The position numbers were made by a program, and so were the translations under genes. This document shows, one piece after another, positions 1 to 5,438 of a stretch of 6,516 nt of DNA. Under the pieces are notes generated by a model, which made no database searches, was not told the origin of the DNA, and was given only the letters and a program-made list of their open reading frames with translations. Positions within the stretch are counted from its first letter, which is position 1. The number at the start of each line of letters is the position of its first letter. The stretch is taken from the NCBI GenBank assembly GCA_030425745.1, contig JAUHZW010000119.1:1-6516 (forward strand), in the 5' to 3' direction. This DNA is from Actinomycetes bacterium (lineage in GTDB: Bacteria; Actinomycetota; Actinomycetes; S36-B12).

Positions 1-48
1 TCCGTGATCGCAGGTGCGATCGTCGTGGTGGCGGTCCTCGCTCGCTGA
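1..48 (+). CDS. C-terminal end of a probable membrane protein (partial)
   Basis: The first frame is open from the window edge to a TGA at 46-48 and reads SVIAGAIVVVAVLAR. The segment is almost entirely hydrophobic and ends in a single arginine, as expected for a last transmembrane helix with a short positively charged tail. The rest of the gene lies outside the window, so neither family nor function can be assigned. No U-rich terminator hairpin follows the stop directly. The call rests only on frame, hydrophobicity and the lack of any competing gene here. Confidence 0.5.
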   Translation, partial: SVIAGAIVVVAVLAR

Positions 49-80
49 CCGCTCGCGACACGCCGTTGGGGTCCGGTGCA

Positions 81-97
81 TGGCATGACTCATGTCA
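81..97. promoter_or_regulatory. 17-bp near-palindrome, possible operator
   Basis: TGGCATGACTCATGTCA is a palindrome with one mismatched pair (positions 3 and 15); the inner CATGA-c-TCATG is perfect. It is followed by two copies of TGTCAC, 11 bp apart (93-98 and 104-109), one helical turn. This looks like a protein-binding site more than an RNA hairpin, but no regulator can be named, and it lies about 360 bp upstream of the next start codon. Confidence 0.25.
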
Positions 98-360
98 CAT
101 TCGTGTCACGGGGAGATCTCGGGAACCTGTAGCCGACGTCACGCCTCATTGCCGAAATTCCGGCAGGAATCGGACATTCCGCCACTCAATTCTCACGTGA
201 CTGTGTCGCAGACACGTCGTACGGTTGTTGACCGTTGTTCACAGACAACACGGCGAAGCACCACTTCGTGATGACCCCGCGGACGCCGCTGCGGGGTGCT
301 GACGGTCCACCGACGTCAGGGCGTGCGACTCGCGCTGGCGGGACAGTGAGCAGGTGAGCG

Positions 361-389
361 GAGCCGGGGCAGACAGGAGTCCCCGGCTC
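361..389 (+). other. Strong GC hairpin in the transglycosylase leader
   Basis: GAGCCGGGG (361-369) pairs perfectly with CCCCGGCTC (381-389) around an 11-nt loop. It has no following T-run, so it is not a standard intrinsic terminator. In a transcript reading into the gene at 454 it would be a very stable 9-bp G/C stem. Function is unknown; leader regulation or transcript stability are possible. Confidence 0.4.
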
Positions 390-413
390 GGCCCGGACCC
401 GCATCGCGGCCAC

Positions 414-437
414 GCACCGGCCCACGAGGCCCGGTGC
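414..437 (+). other. Hairpin immediately upstream of the transglycosylase ribosome binding site
   Basis: GCACCGG (414-420) pairs perfectly with CCGGTGC (431-437) with a 10-nt loop. The stem ends 8 nt before the GAGGA Shine-Dalgarno at 446-450. It would leave the ribosome site exposed as drawn, while refolding with neighbouring sequence could hide it. This makes it a plausible translational control element, but only the base pairing is actually seen. Confidence 0.35.
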
Positions 438-453
438 CGTACGACGAGGAAGC

Positions 454-1170
454 ATGCCCGCACGTCTGTTCCCCCGGATGTCCCCCCGAACGACCCGAGT
501 TATCCTCCACCCGGCCACCCGGCTGGCCGCCGCCGGACTGGCCCTCGGCGGCCTCGCCGCCGTGGCGATCGCCCCGACGGTCAGTGCTGAACCCCCCGTG
601 GAGGCTGAGGCCCCCGCAGCCGCCGCAGTCCAGACGCCTGCGGCAGTCCAGGCACCCGCAGCTGTTCCGGCCACATCGGTCGCGGCCGCCGACCGTGCTG
701 CGGCTGCTGCACGTGCTGACCGCGCCGTCTCCGCGCGCCGGGCCCTGGCTGCTCGTCAGGCCAGGTTCACGCACTTCACCCTCAACTCCAAGGACACCAA
801 GGACATGCGCGGCATCGAGCCGAGTCTGTACCGCGGCACGTTCTTCAATGCGAAGGCCGAGGAGAAGCGGCTGTGCATCGTCAAGCGTGAGAGCGAGGGC
901 GAGTACGACGTCGTGAACCCCGGCGGCAACTACTTCGGGGCCTACCAGGTCTCCCGGGCGCTCGCCCGGGGCGCGACGTTCATGATGCTGCCCGAGCACA
1001 AGAAGCTGATGGGTACGGCCAAGGCCAAGGAGGTTCTCTCCAAGCTCCGCAGCAAGCCCATGAACACGTGGCCCCGGTACTGGCAGGACGCCGCGTACCA
1101 CACGGTCATCAACTGGGAGGGGACCCTGTCGGGGGCATCCCACTGGGCTGGCGGTCGCTGGCACTGCTGA
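454..1170 (+). CDS. Secreted Rpf/lysozyme-like transglycosylase
   Basis: This 238-residue protein probably cleaves peptidoglycan outside the cell, like resuscitation-promoting factors and other transglycosylase-like proteins of actinobacteria. Residues 1-45 form a signal peptide: basic start, hydrophobic core at about 24-40, and a V-S-A cleavage site before Glu46. Residues 46-103 are an Ala/Pro/Arg-rich linker. The catalytic-type domain covers about 125-238. It has the RESEGEY motif, where Glu146 matches the catalytic Glu of the Rpf 'CES' motif, then NPGGNYFGAYQVS (155-167), typical of the lysozyme-like fold, and a terminal HWAGGRWHC. Cys141 and Cys238 could form a disulfide. The start at 454 is chosen because GAGGA lies at 446-450; the in-frame ATG at 478 lacks a site. 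The last 62 bp overlap the convergent channel gene. No LysM, G5 or SH3 wall-binding domain is visible. Confidence 0.82.
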   Translation: MPARLFPRMSPRTTRVILHPATRLAAAGLALGGLAAVAIAPTVSAEPPVEAEAPAAAAVQTPAAVQAPAAVPATSVAAADRAAAAARADRAVSARRALAARQARFTHFTLNSKDTKDMRGIEPSLYRGTFFNAKAEEKRLCIVKRESEGEYDVVNPGGNYFGAYQVSRALARGATFMMLPEHKKLMGTAKAKEVLSKLRSKPMNTWPRYWQDAAYHTVINWEGTLSGASHWAGGRWHC

Positions 1171-1828
1171 CCTTCGGCTTGTGGTTGAGCCACCGGCCGA
1201 TCGGGATCAGCCCGAGCGCCAACCACGTGGCCTGCGGAGCGATGAGCTCGCACGCGAGCCCGATGAGGATGAAGTAGGCAGGGAAGATGATGCCGCGCAG
1301 GCGTGCCCGGCTGCGGTCGGCGAGCCAGCCGCGCGAAGCGGCTCCCGGCTCCAGTAGGTCGGGATGCCGCCGTGCGTGCCAGGCGATCAGAGAGAGGATC
1401 ACGCTGATCACGGCGAGATTGGTCCAGTAGAGCAGCGCGATGCCGCCCACCTGGGCCGCCGTCTGGTTGGACGCTTCGCCGTACATCGCGGTCGGCCAGG
1501 GCAGGAAGGCGATGCTGACCAGCCAGGCGATGTTCAGCCACAGGATGGTTCCGTCCGCGCGGCGCAGGACGTTGAAGATCCGGTTGTGGTTGATCCACAT
1601 GACGATCACGATGATGAAGCTCAACGCGAAGGTGATGATGGTTCCGGAGTTCTGGGCGAAGACGTCCAGCACTGTCTGACCGTCCGCGGGACCCTTCACG
1701 TCAGCGAGCGGCAGGAGTTGCAGCGTGATCGCGATCGCGACGACGGCGTCGGTGAAGTTCACCAGCCGGTCGAAGGACCGCTTCTCCTCGCCCGCGATCG
1801 AGCCGTCCGACTCCTTGGTGTCGCTCAC
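1109..1828 (-). CDS. TMEM175 family (DUF1211) integral membrane protein, probable potassium channel
   Basis: This is a 239-residue membrane protein of the TMEM175/DUF1211 family, whose bacterial members form tetrameric potassium-selective channels. The family signature R-x-x-x-F-[ST]-D appears as RLVNFTD (21-27), followed by AVVAIAIT in the first helix; most members have Ser where this one has Thr26. Six hydrophobic segments can be drawn at about 24-41, 64-82, 94-112, 127-149, 178-196 and 198-213. MWINHNRIF (77-85) after the second helix is also family-like. The start is GTG at 1826-1828, preceded by GGAGGAA at good spacing. The last 20 residues are Ser/Pro/Gly-rich and overlap the convergent transglycosylase end, so this tail is probably weakly constrained. 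The gene stands alone with its own upstream region. Ion selectivity is inferred from the family. Confidence 0.85.
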   Translation of the reverse strand: MSDTKESDGSIAGEEKRSFDRLVNFTDAVVAIAITLQLLPLADVKGPADGQTVLDVFAQNSGTIITFALSFIIVIVMWINHNRIFNVLRRADGTILWLNIAWLVSIAFLPWPTAMYGEASNQTAAQVGGIALLYWTNLAVISVILSLIAWHARRHPDLLEPGAASRGWLADRSRARLRGIIFPAYFILIGLACELIAPQATWLALGLIPIGRWLNHKPKVSSASDRQPSGMPPTGSPPS

Positions 1829-1856
1829 GGGTTCCTCCGTTCCTCAGGTTCCGGGC

Positions 1857-1884
1857 AGCATAGTGAGGATCACCGGCATCACAC
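1857..1884 (-). promoter_or_regulatory. Possible promoter of the TMEM175-family gene
   Basis: On the minus strand TATGCT (plus 1857-1862) is a fair -10 element. Sixteen bases upstream lies GTGTGA (plus 1879-1884), a poor -35. The transcript would start about 20 nt before the GTG codon, leaving just enough room for the GGAGGAA ribosome site. Only the -10 and the distance support it. Confidence 0.35.
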
Positions 1885-2098
1885 CCGTGCGAAGGCGGGC
1901 GGCTCCGCATTGTGACGGGGGCAGACCGTCTTTCGCCTTACTGGTACTTCCACGGCTACTGGAACGGCTCGATGGCTCTCCAGATGACCGATGGCAGTCC
2001 CCGATCTGTCAGCAGGTCCTCGGCGAGGCGACCGCGGACTCCAGGGACGAGTGCCCTCCGGCCCCACCATCACGCGCTTGTCCGAGGGTCGCTGACCG
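1885..2098. other. Gap with no convincing gene; faint trace of a possible decayed reading frame
   Basis: Between the channel gene promoter and the LysR stop I see no gene with a ribosome site or a recognisable product. One minus-strand frame reads LAEDLLTDRGLPSVIWRAIE (about 1962-2021), followed by PFQ, a stop, and a second stop six codons later. This faintly recalls the start of IS5-type transposases, but there are no terminal inverted repeats and the match is too short to annotate a pseudogene. A near-palindrome, GTCGCTGACCGTCAGGGAC at 2088-2106, straddles the LysR stop codon; it has too small a loop and no T-run to be a good terminator. Confidence 0.3.
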
Positions 2099-3034
2099 TC
2101 AGGGACGGGCCAGTGCCAGCCTCTCGCGGCACTCGGCCTTGGCGATTCGGATGAAGGCATCGGTCGCCGGTGCCCGGGTGGCTCCGTGGGGGGTGGCCAG
2201 CATGATCGTCCGGGGCTCGAGCGGCGGGTTCAACGTCTTGACCACGATGCCCGGGTCGGTGGGATCTGTGGCGAGCAGCGGCATGATCGCGGGGCCCACC
2301 CCGGCACGCACCATGCCCTGCTGCGCACCGTTGTCGTAGGACCGGAAGGCGTACCTGGGGCGGATGCCGAGCGCCCGCAGGCCGGCCTCCATCGAGTCAG
2401 CCCCGTACTGCGGATCCGGTTCGCCGACCATCGGGACGTCGCTCAGTTCGCTCGTGGGGAACCGGCGCCCCGGGTGCGCCTGCGCCAACTCGCCGTCGGC
2501 CTGCAGCAGCAGCACGAAGGGGTCCGTGCCGAGGGTGGTGAGCTCGAGGTCATCGTTCTCGTACGGGCCGGCGAGGAACGTCACATCGAGGCTGCCCGCG
2601 AGCAGTTCATCGATGAGGTCCTCGTTGCGGGCGTGCTCGGTGAGCCCCACAGCCACGTCGGGAGCCTCGTCGAGGAAGCGGCGTACGACATCGGGCAGCA
2701 GCTGGACGGACACGCTCTGGTAGGTCCCGATGGTCAGCCGCCCGCCGGTGCCGCTGGCGATGTCACTCAACTCCTGCTCGGCCGCATCCAAGATGGTCAT
2801 CACCGCGTCGGCATGCGCCAGCAGGGAGCGGCCTGCCGGGGTGAGGGTGACGGGCCGCGGGCCACCCGGTCGGTCGAACACGCGTTCTCCGACCGCCTTC
2901 TCCAACCCCGCCACCTGCTGGCTCACCGCAGCCTGGGAGATGCCCAGCTCGTAGGCCGCGCCGATGAAGGAGCCCTCCTCGGCGACGGCGCGCAGGGCTC
3001 GAAGATGACGCAGATCGAGGTCGCTGAATGCCAT
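2099..3034 (-). CDS. LysR-type transcriptional regulator
   Basis: At 311 residues this has the usual LysR family length and layout. The N-terminal winged helix-turn-helix covers about 7-66, with LRALRAVAEEGSFIGAAYEL, GISQAAVSQQVAGLEKAVGE and RVFDR, closing with LTPAGRSLL (64-72). A linker helix follows at about 73-95. The periplasmic-binding-like effector domain starts at RLTIGTYQSV (99-108) and continues to the end. The ligand cannot be told from sequence. There is no ribosome site before the ATG at 3034, but a TATACT element sits six bases upstream, so the mRNA is probably leaderless. The divergent neighbour is a 95-residue protein, and LysR regulators usually control the divergent gene and themselves from a shared site; an inverted repeat fits that here. 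The regulator is cytoplasmic. Confidence 0.92.
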   Translation of the reverse strand: MAFSDLDLRHLRALRAVAEEGSFIGAAYELGISQAAVSQQVAGLEKAVGERVFDRPGGPRPVTLTPAGRSLLAHADAVMTILDAAEQELSDIASGTGGRLTIGTYQSVSVQLLPDVVRRFLDEAPDVAVGLTEHARNEDLIDELLAGSLDVTFLAGPYENDDLELTTLGTDPFVLLLQADGELAQAHPGRRFPTSELSDVPMVGEPDPQYGADSMEAGLRALGIRPRYAFRSYDNGAQQGMVRAGVGPAIMPLLATDPTDPGIVVKTLNPPLEPRTIMLATPHGATRAPATDAFIRIAKAECRERLALARP

Positions 3035-3040
3035 GGATCA

Positions 3041-3046
3041 AGTATA
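3041..3046 (-). promoter_or_regulatory. -10 element of the LysR gene, leaderless start
   Basis: The minus strand reads TATACT, TGATCC, then ATG. With a normal 6-nt gap between -10 and start site, transcription would begin at the A of the start codon. This explains the missing Shine-Dalgarno, and leaderless mRNAs are common in actinobacteria. The best -35 is TTGGAT at a 19-nt spacing, which is weak and suits an autoregulated promoter. Confidence 0.5.
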
Positions 3047-3090
3047 AGCAATAGCGATTGACACGATCCAAAAATATCGTTTGTGTTTAT
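3044..3090. promoter_or_regulatory. Imperfect inverted repeat, candidate LysR binding site
   Basis: ATAAGCAATAGCGAT (3044-3058) and ATCGTTTGTGTTTAT (3076-3090) are inverted copies matching at 11 of 15 positions, with a 17-bp spacer. The centres of the two arms are 32 bp apart, about three helical turns, so both arms face the same side of the DNA, as suits a LysR tetramer. The left arm overlaps the LysR -10 element, which would give autorepression. The right arm lies upstream of, or over, the promoter of the small divergent gene. The segment is clearly AT-richer than its surroundings. Confidence 0.5.
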
Positions 3091-3109
3091 CGCACGGCTC
3101 CTCTACCTT
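3058..3109 (+). promoter_or_regulatory. Promoter region of the 95-residue gene, two possible alignments
   Basis: A consensus -35, TTGACA, lies at 3058-3063, but the hexamer 17 bp on (TTGTGT, 3081-3086) is a poor -10. Alternatively TTGTGT is the -35 and TACCTT (3104-3109) the -10, again 17 bp apart. In the second reading the inverted repeat centre falls near -49, where LysR-type activators usually bind, and the leader is about 40 nt. Both are weak enough to suggest dependence on an activator. Confidence 0.35.
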
Positions 3110-3156
3110 CGCGGTGTCGGGAGTGCCCCGACGACAGGGACCCCGAGGGGAGAGAC

Positions 3157-3444
3157 ATGAACGCGAACGCTGCACAGCTCGACCGGATCATCCGCATGGG
3201 TGAGGTCATTGCCCGAGGCGGCATCACCGCTGCCGGCATGGATGTCCTCCTTCTGGCCCACGATGCCCGCGACCACGGAGTCGACGAGGTCGTCATCGAC
3301 GTCCTGGTCGATGAGTCAGCACCCGCTGTCGTGCGCGAGCGGGCCTTCGGACGGGTCGCCTCGGCCCTCGTGTCCGCGATGGCTCGCCGGTCCGGCGTCA
3401 GCCCGGTGCCGGAGCTGTCGTCCCCCGCGGCAGCCATGAGCTGA
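3157..3444 (+). CDS. Unrecognised small protein, divergent from the LysR gene
   Basis: I do not recognise the family of this 95-residue protein. The start at 3157 is chosen because GAGGGGAGA lies just before it; the frame is open further upstream to 3058, but that part runs through the promoter region. Residues 5-75 alternate hydrophobic and charged positions as in amphipathic helices: LDRIIRMGEVIARGG, AGMDVLLLAHDARDHG, then DEVVIDVLVDESAPAVVRER and an Ala-rich helix to Arg78. The last 17 residues are Ser/Pro/Ala-rich and probably disordered. There is no signal peptide, transmembrane helix or cysteine, so a soluble cytoplasmic protein is likely. Its divergent position suggests the LysR regulator controls it. 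The final 47 bp overlap the end of the convergent LacI-family gene. Confidence 0.7.
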   Translation: MNANAAQLDRIIRMGEVIARGGITAAGMDVLLLAHDARDHGVDEVVIDVLVDESAPAVVRERAFGRVASALVSAMARRSGVSPVPELSSPAAAMS

Positions 3445-4408
3445 CCACCTGATCGTGGGTGATGCGTGCGCCCGGTGAGTCGATTCGTCGGAACACGCGC
3501 TCAGCGGCCTCGCGTCCCATCTCCTCCAGCGGCTGCGCCATGGTGGTGAGGGTCAGGGACCCCAGCGCGGCCAACGACATGCCGTCGAAACCGACGATCG
3601 AGAGGTCTGACGGCACCGAGCGATCGGCCTCCTGGGCGGCCACCACGGCCCCCAGGGCGGACAGGTCGTTCGCCACGACGAGGCCGGTGATGCCCGGGTC
3701 CCGCTCGAGCAGTCGCGCGGCGGCGACCCGGCCACCTGCCTCGGTGAAGTCCCCGGCCTCCACGAGGACGTGCTCGGACAGCCCGGCCTCGGCCATGGCC
3801 TCGCGGTAGCCCTGCTCGCGATCCGCGGCCACCCGGTTCTCGCCGCCCGACACATGGGCGATGCGCGAGTGGCCGAGGCTGACCAGCTGCTCGACGGCCT
3901 CCCGCCCCGCCCGGACGTCGTCGGCGCACACGGTGGAGATGCCGCGACCGGTGATGTCATGCCGCATGACGATGACGACCGGGCACTCACGGGCCGCCTG
4001 TCGTGCCAGTGCCGGATCAAGACGGTGCGAGATGAGGATGAGTCCCTCGACCTGGAAGTCCAGCAGAGCGGCGAGCTCGGCTCGCTCGCGTTGGCTGTCG
4101 CCGTGGCCGGTCACCAGCATGGTGCGGTAGCCGTGCGAGCGCACGATCTCCTGCACGCCGTCGAGCACCTGAGCGAACACCGGATTGTGGAGGTCGTGCA
4201 GCAGCACTCCGATGGTGCGGCTGCGGCGGTCGGCCAGGCTCCGGGCCGCCGCGTTGGGTCGATAGCCGAGTTCATCGGCTGCCCGGAGAATGGCCTCCCG
4301 GCTCTCGTCGCTGACCCGGTCCGAGCCCCGGATGGCGAGGGACACCAGCGACTTCGAGACGCCTGCACGGGCAGCGACGTCGTTGATGGTGGGCCGGGTG
4401 CTGCTCAT
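3398..4408 (-). CDS. LacI-family transcriptional repressor, probable local regulator of the inositol-type genes
   Basis: This 336-residue protein has the full LacI/GalR layout. The helix-turn-helix is TINDVAARAGVSKSLVSLAI (7-26), followed by the hinge region with GYRPNAAARSLADRRS (48-63), including the Leu58 that normally wedges into the centre of a CG operator. The periplasmic-binding-like sugar domain starts at TIGVLLHDLHNPVF (65-78). It contains VVANDLSALG (244-253), IVGFDG (271-276) and the usual final segment SWLPRGTTAP. The ligand should be a sugar or polyol, perhaps an inositol intermediate, by context only. The gene starts 10 bp after the stop of the dehydrogenase gene, so the two are co-transcribed. 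The ribosome site before ATG 4408 is weak (GGATCG). The likely target is the perfect palindrome at 5518-5537 upstream of this operon, which would make it autoregulated. Confidence 0.93.
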   Translation of the reverse strand: MSSTRPTINDVAARAGVSKSLVSLAIRGSDRVSDESREAILRAADELGYRPNAAARSLADRRSRTIGVLLHDLHNPVFAQVLDGVQEIVRSHGYRTMLVTGHGDSQRERAELAALLDFQVEGLILISHRLDPALARQAARECPVVIVMRHDITGRGISTVCADDVRAGREAVEQLVSLGHSRIAHVSGGENRVAADREQGYREAMAEAGLSEHVLVEAGDFTEAGGRVAAARLLERDPGITGLVVANDLSALGAVVAAQEADRSVPSDLSIVGFDGMSLAALGSLTLTTMAQPLEEMGREAAERVFRRIDSPGARITHDQVVSSWLPRGTTAPAPG

Positions 4409-4418
4409 GGGCGATCCG

Positions 4419-5438
4419 TCAGTGGCTCGCTGTCGCGATGTCCGCGACCGTCACCGGCGCACCGGTGCGCACGGACTCCTCGCAGGCGATCGCCACGCGC
4501 AGGCTCTCCAGTGCCGAGTCCGGCGGGCACGGATTGCCGGTCTCGTCGGACGCGAAGGAGACGAATGCGTCGGTCTCTGACCGAAAGGCCTCACGGAACC
4601 GGTCGACGAAGCCGTCGTAGGGCCGAGCATCCAGAGCGAGCGGCGCGACGTCCTCGCGGGGCGGGAGCAGGCCCAGGGGGGTGCGGCGCGTCAGCCCTGA
4701 GGCGACCGAGTCGAGGGTTCCGAACGCCTCAAGCCGGATGTCATGCCCGCGGGGGTCGTGCCGAGTGCCGGTGATGGTGAAGGCTGCGCCGCCCGTCGTC
4801 ACGCCGATGATGGCGGTGCTGTCGGCATCGTCGAACTCGGCGTACTGCTGATGCTGGCGAACGGCGGAGGTGGCGTGCACCCAGGTGATCTCCTCCCCGG
4901 TGAGCCATCGGATCTGGTCGAAGTCGTGGACGTGCATGTCGCGGTAGATGCCACCGCTGCCGCCGATGAATTCCCGTGGCGACGGCTGATGGTCATGCGC
5001 GGTGAGGACGAGTGAGTAGAGGGTGCCGAGGCTGCCGTCGGCGATCCGTTGCTGCAGCGCAGCGAGCCCGGCATCGAATCGGCGCTGGAAGCCGATCTGC
5101 AGGGGCGTGCCGTGCCTGTCCATCAGGCTCATCGCAGCCTGCGTCTCCGCGAGGGTGAGGGCGATCGGCTTCTCGCACAGGACGGGGCGTCCGAGGGGTG
5201 CGAGCCGCTCGAGGTGCGCCAGATGGGTGTCGGTCCCGGTGGTGATGACGAACGCATCCGCCTCCAGCAGCGCGTCGTCGGCCCAGCCCACCACGGCAGC
5301 GTCGAAGTCGTCGGCGAGCTCCACGGCGCGCTCTGCCGTCCGATTGGTGACGAGCACGCGTCCCACTCGGGGATCGGCGGCGAGGTCCTCGACGCGGATC
5401 CGCCCCATGCGCCCTGCGCCGATCACTGCAACCTGCAT
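4419..5438 (-). CDS. Gfo/Idh/MocA family oxidoreductase, inositol 2-dehydrogenase-like
   Basis: This 339-residue NAD(P)-dependent oxidoreductase probably oxidises a cyclitol or sugar. The Rossmann motif is VAVIGAGRMGRIR (3-15), pattern GxGxxG. The family signature CEKPIA (88-93) places the catalytic lysine at Lys90. IGFQRRFDAG (115-124) and GGIYRDMHVHDFD (162-174) follow, with Asp167 and His171 in the Asp-x3-His spacing that completes the Lys/Asp/His triad known from myo-inositol dehydrogenase IolG (myo-inositol to 2-keto-myo-inositol). Length and motif order match IolG/IdhA, but substrate specificity in this family cannot be fixed from motifs, and scyllo-inositol or another sugar is possible. 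The start at 5438 has GGGAGG five bases upstream. It is the first gene of an operon with the LacI gene, and divergent from an IolE-like gene, which favours an inositol-type role. Confidence 0.9.
   Translation of the reverse strand: MQVAVIGAGRMGRIRVEDLAADPRVGRVLVTNRTAERAVELADDFDAAVVGWADDALLEADAFVITTGTDTHLAHLERLAPLGRPVLCEKPIALTLAETQAAMSLMDRHGTPLQIGFQRRFDAGLAALQQRIADGSLGTLYSLVLTAHDHQPSPREFIGGSGGIYRDMHVHDFDQIRWLTGEEITWVHATSAVRQHQQYAEFDDADSTAIIGVTTGGAAFTITGTRHDPRGHDIRLEAFGTLDSVASGLTRRTPLGLLPPREDVAPLALDARPYDGFVDRFREAFRSETDAFVSFASDETGNPCPPDSALESLRVAIACEESVRTGAPVTVADIATASH

Larger units (their letters stand above)
49..453 (+). other. 405-bp gene-free region: structured leader of the transglycosylase gene
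   Basis: No open frame here looks like a protein; the minus-strand frames are arginine/alanine-rich shadows of the GC bias. What the stretch holds is structure. Near the left end are a near-palindrome (81-97) and TGTCAC repeats (93-98 and 104-109). Interlocking ATTCC/GGAAT/ATTCC elements lie at 157-161, 166-170 and 176-180. Then come potential hairpins: GTTGT/ACAAC (234-249), CGAAG/CTTCG (254-268), ACCCCGC/GCGGGGT (274-297), a 9-bp stem (361-389) and a 7-bp stem (414-437). A possible -10 element TACGGT at 220-225 would give a leader of about 220 nt containing all five hairpins, but no convincing -35 goes with it. Long structured leaders are known for actinobacterial cell-wall hydrolase genes; this one lacks the c-di-AMP riboswitch core as I know it. 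Confidence 0.45.

Noticed and set aside
122..139. ECF-sigma promoter GGAACC...CGTC
   Set aside because: The two elements are only 8 bp apart instead of about 16-17.
361..389. Intrinsic terminator for the gene ending at 48
   Set aside because: The hairpin is over 300 bp from that stop and lacks a T-run; it lies in the next gene's leader.
100..440. c-di-AMP (ydaO-type) riboswitch upstream of the transglycosylase gene
   Set aside because: The gene type and some ACGGGGA/GGAGCCGGGG stretches suggested it, but the GGGUGAAUC-like and AGCUNACCUCG-like conserved segments were not found.
316..1164. 282-residue open frame on the minus strand over the transglycosylase gene
   Set aside because: It is a shadow of the secreted protein gene; the plus strand has the signal peptide, catalytic motif and ribosome site.
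2186..3061. 291-residue open frame on the plus strand over the LysR gene
   Set aside because: The minus strand encodes a complete LysR protein; the plus frame has no recognisable domain.
3770..4774. 334-residue plus-strand open frame over the LacI and dehydrogenase genes
   Set aside because: It spans two clear minus-strand genes and becomes Arg/Pro/Gly low-complexity in its second half.
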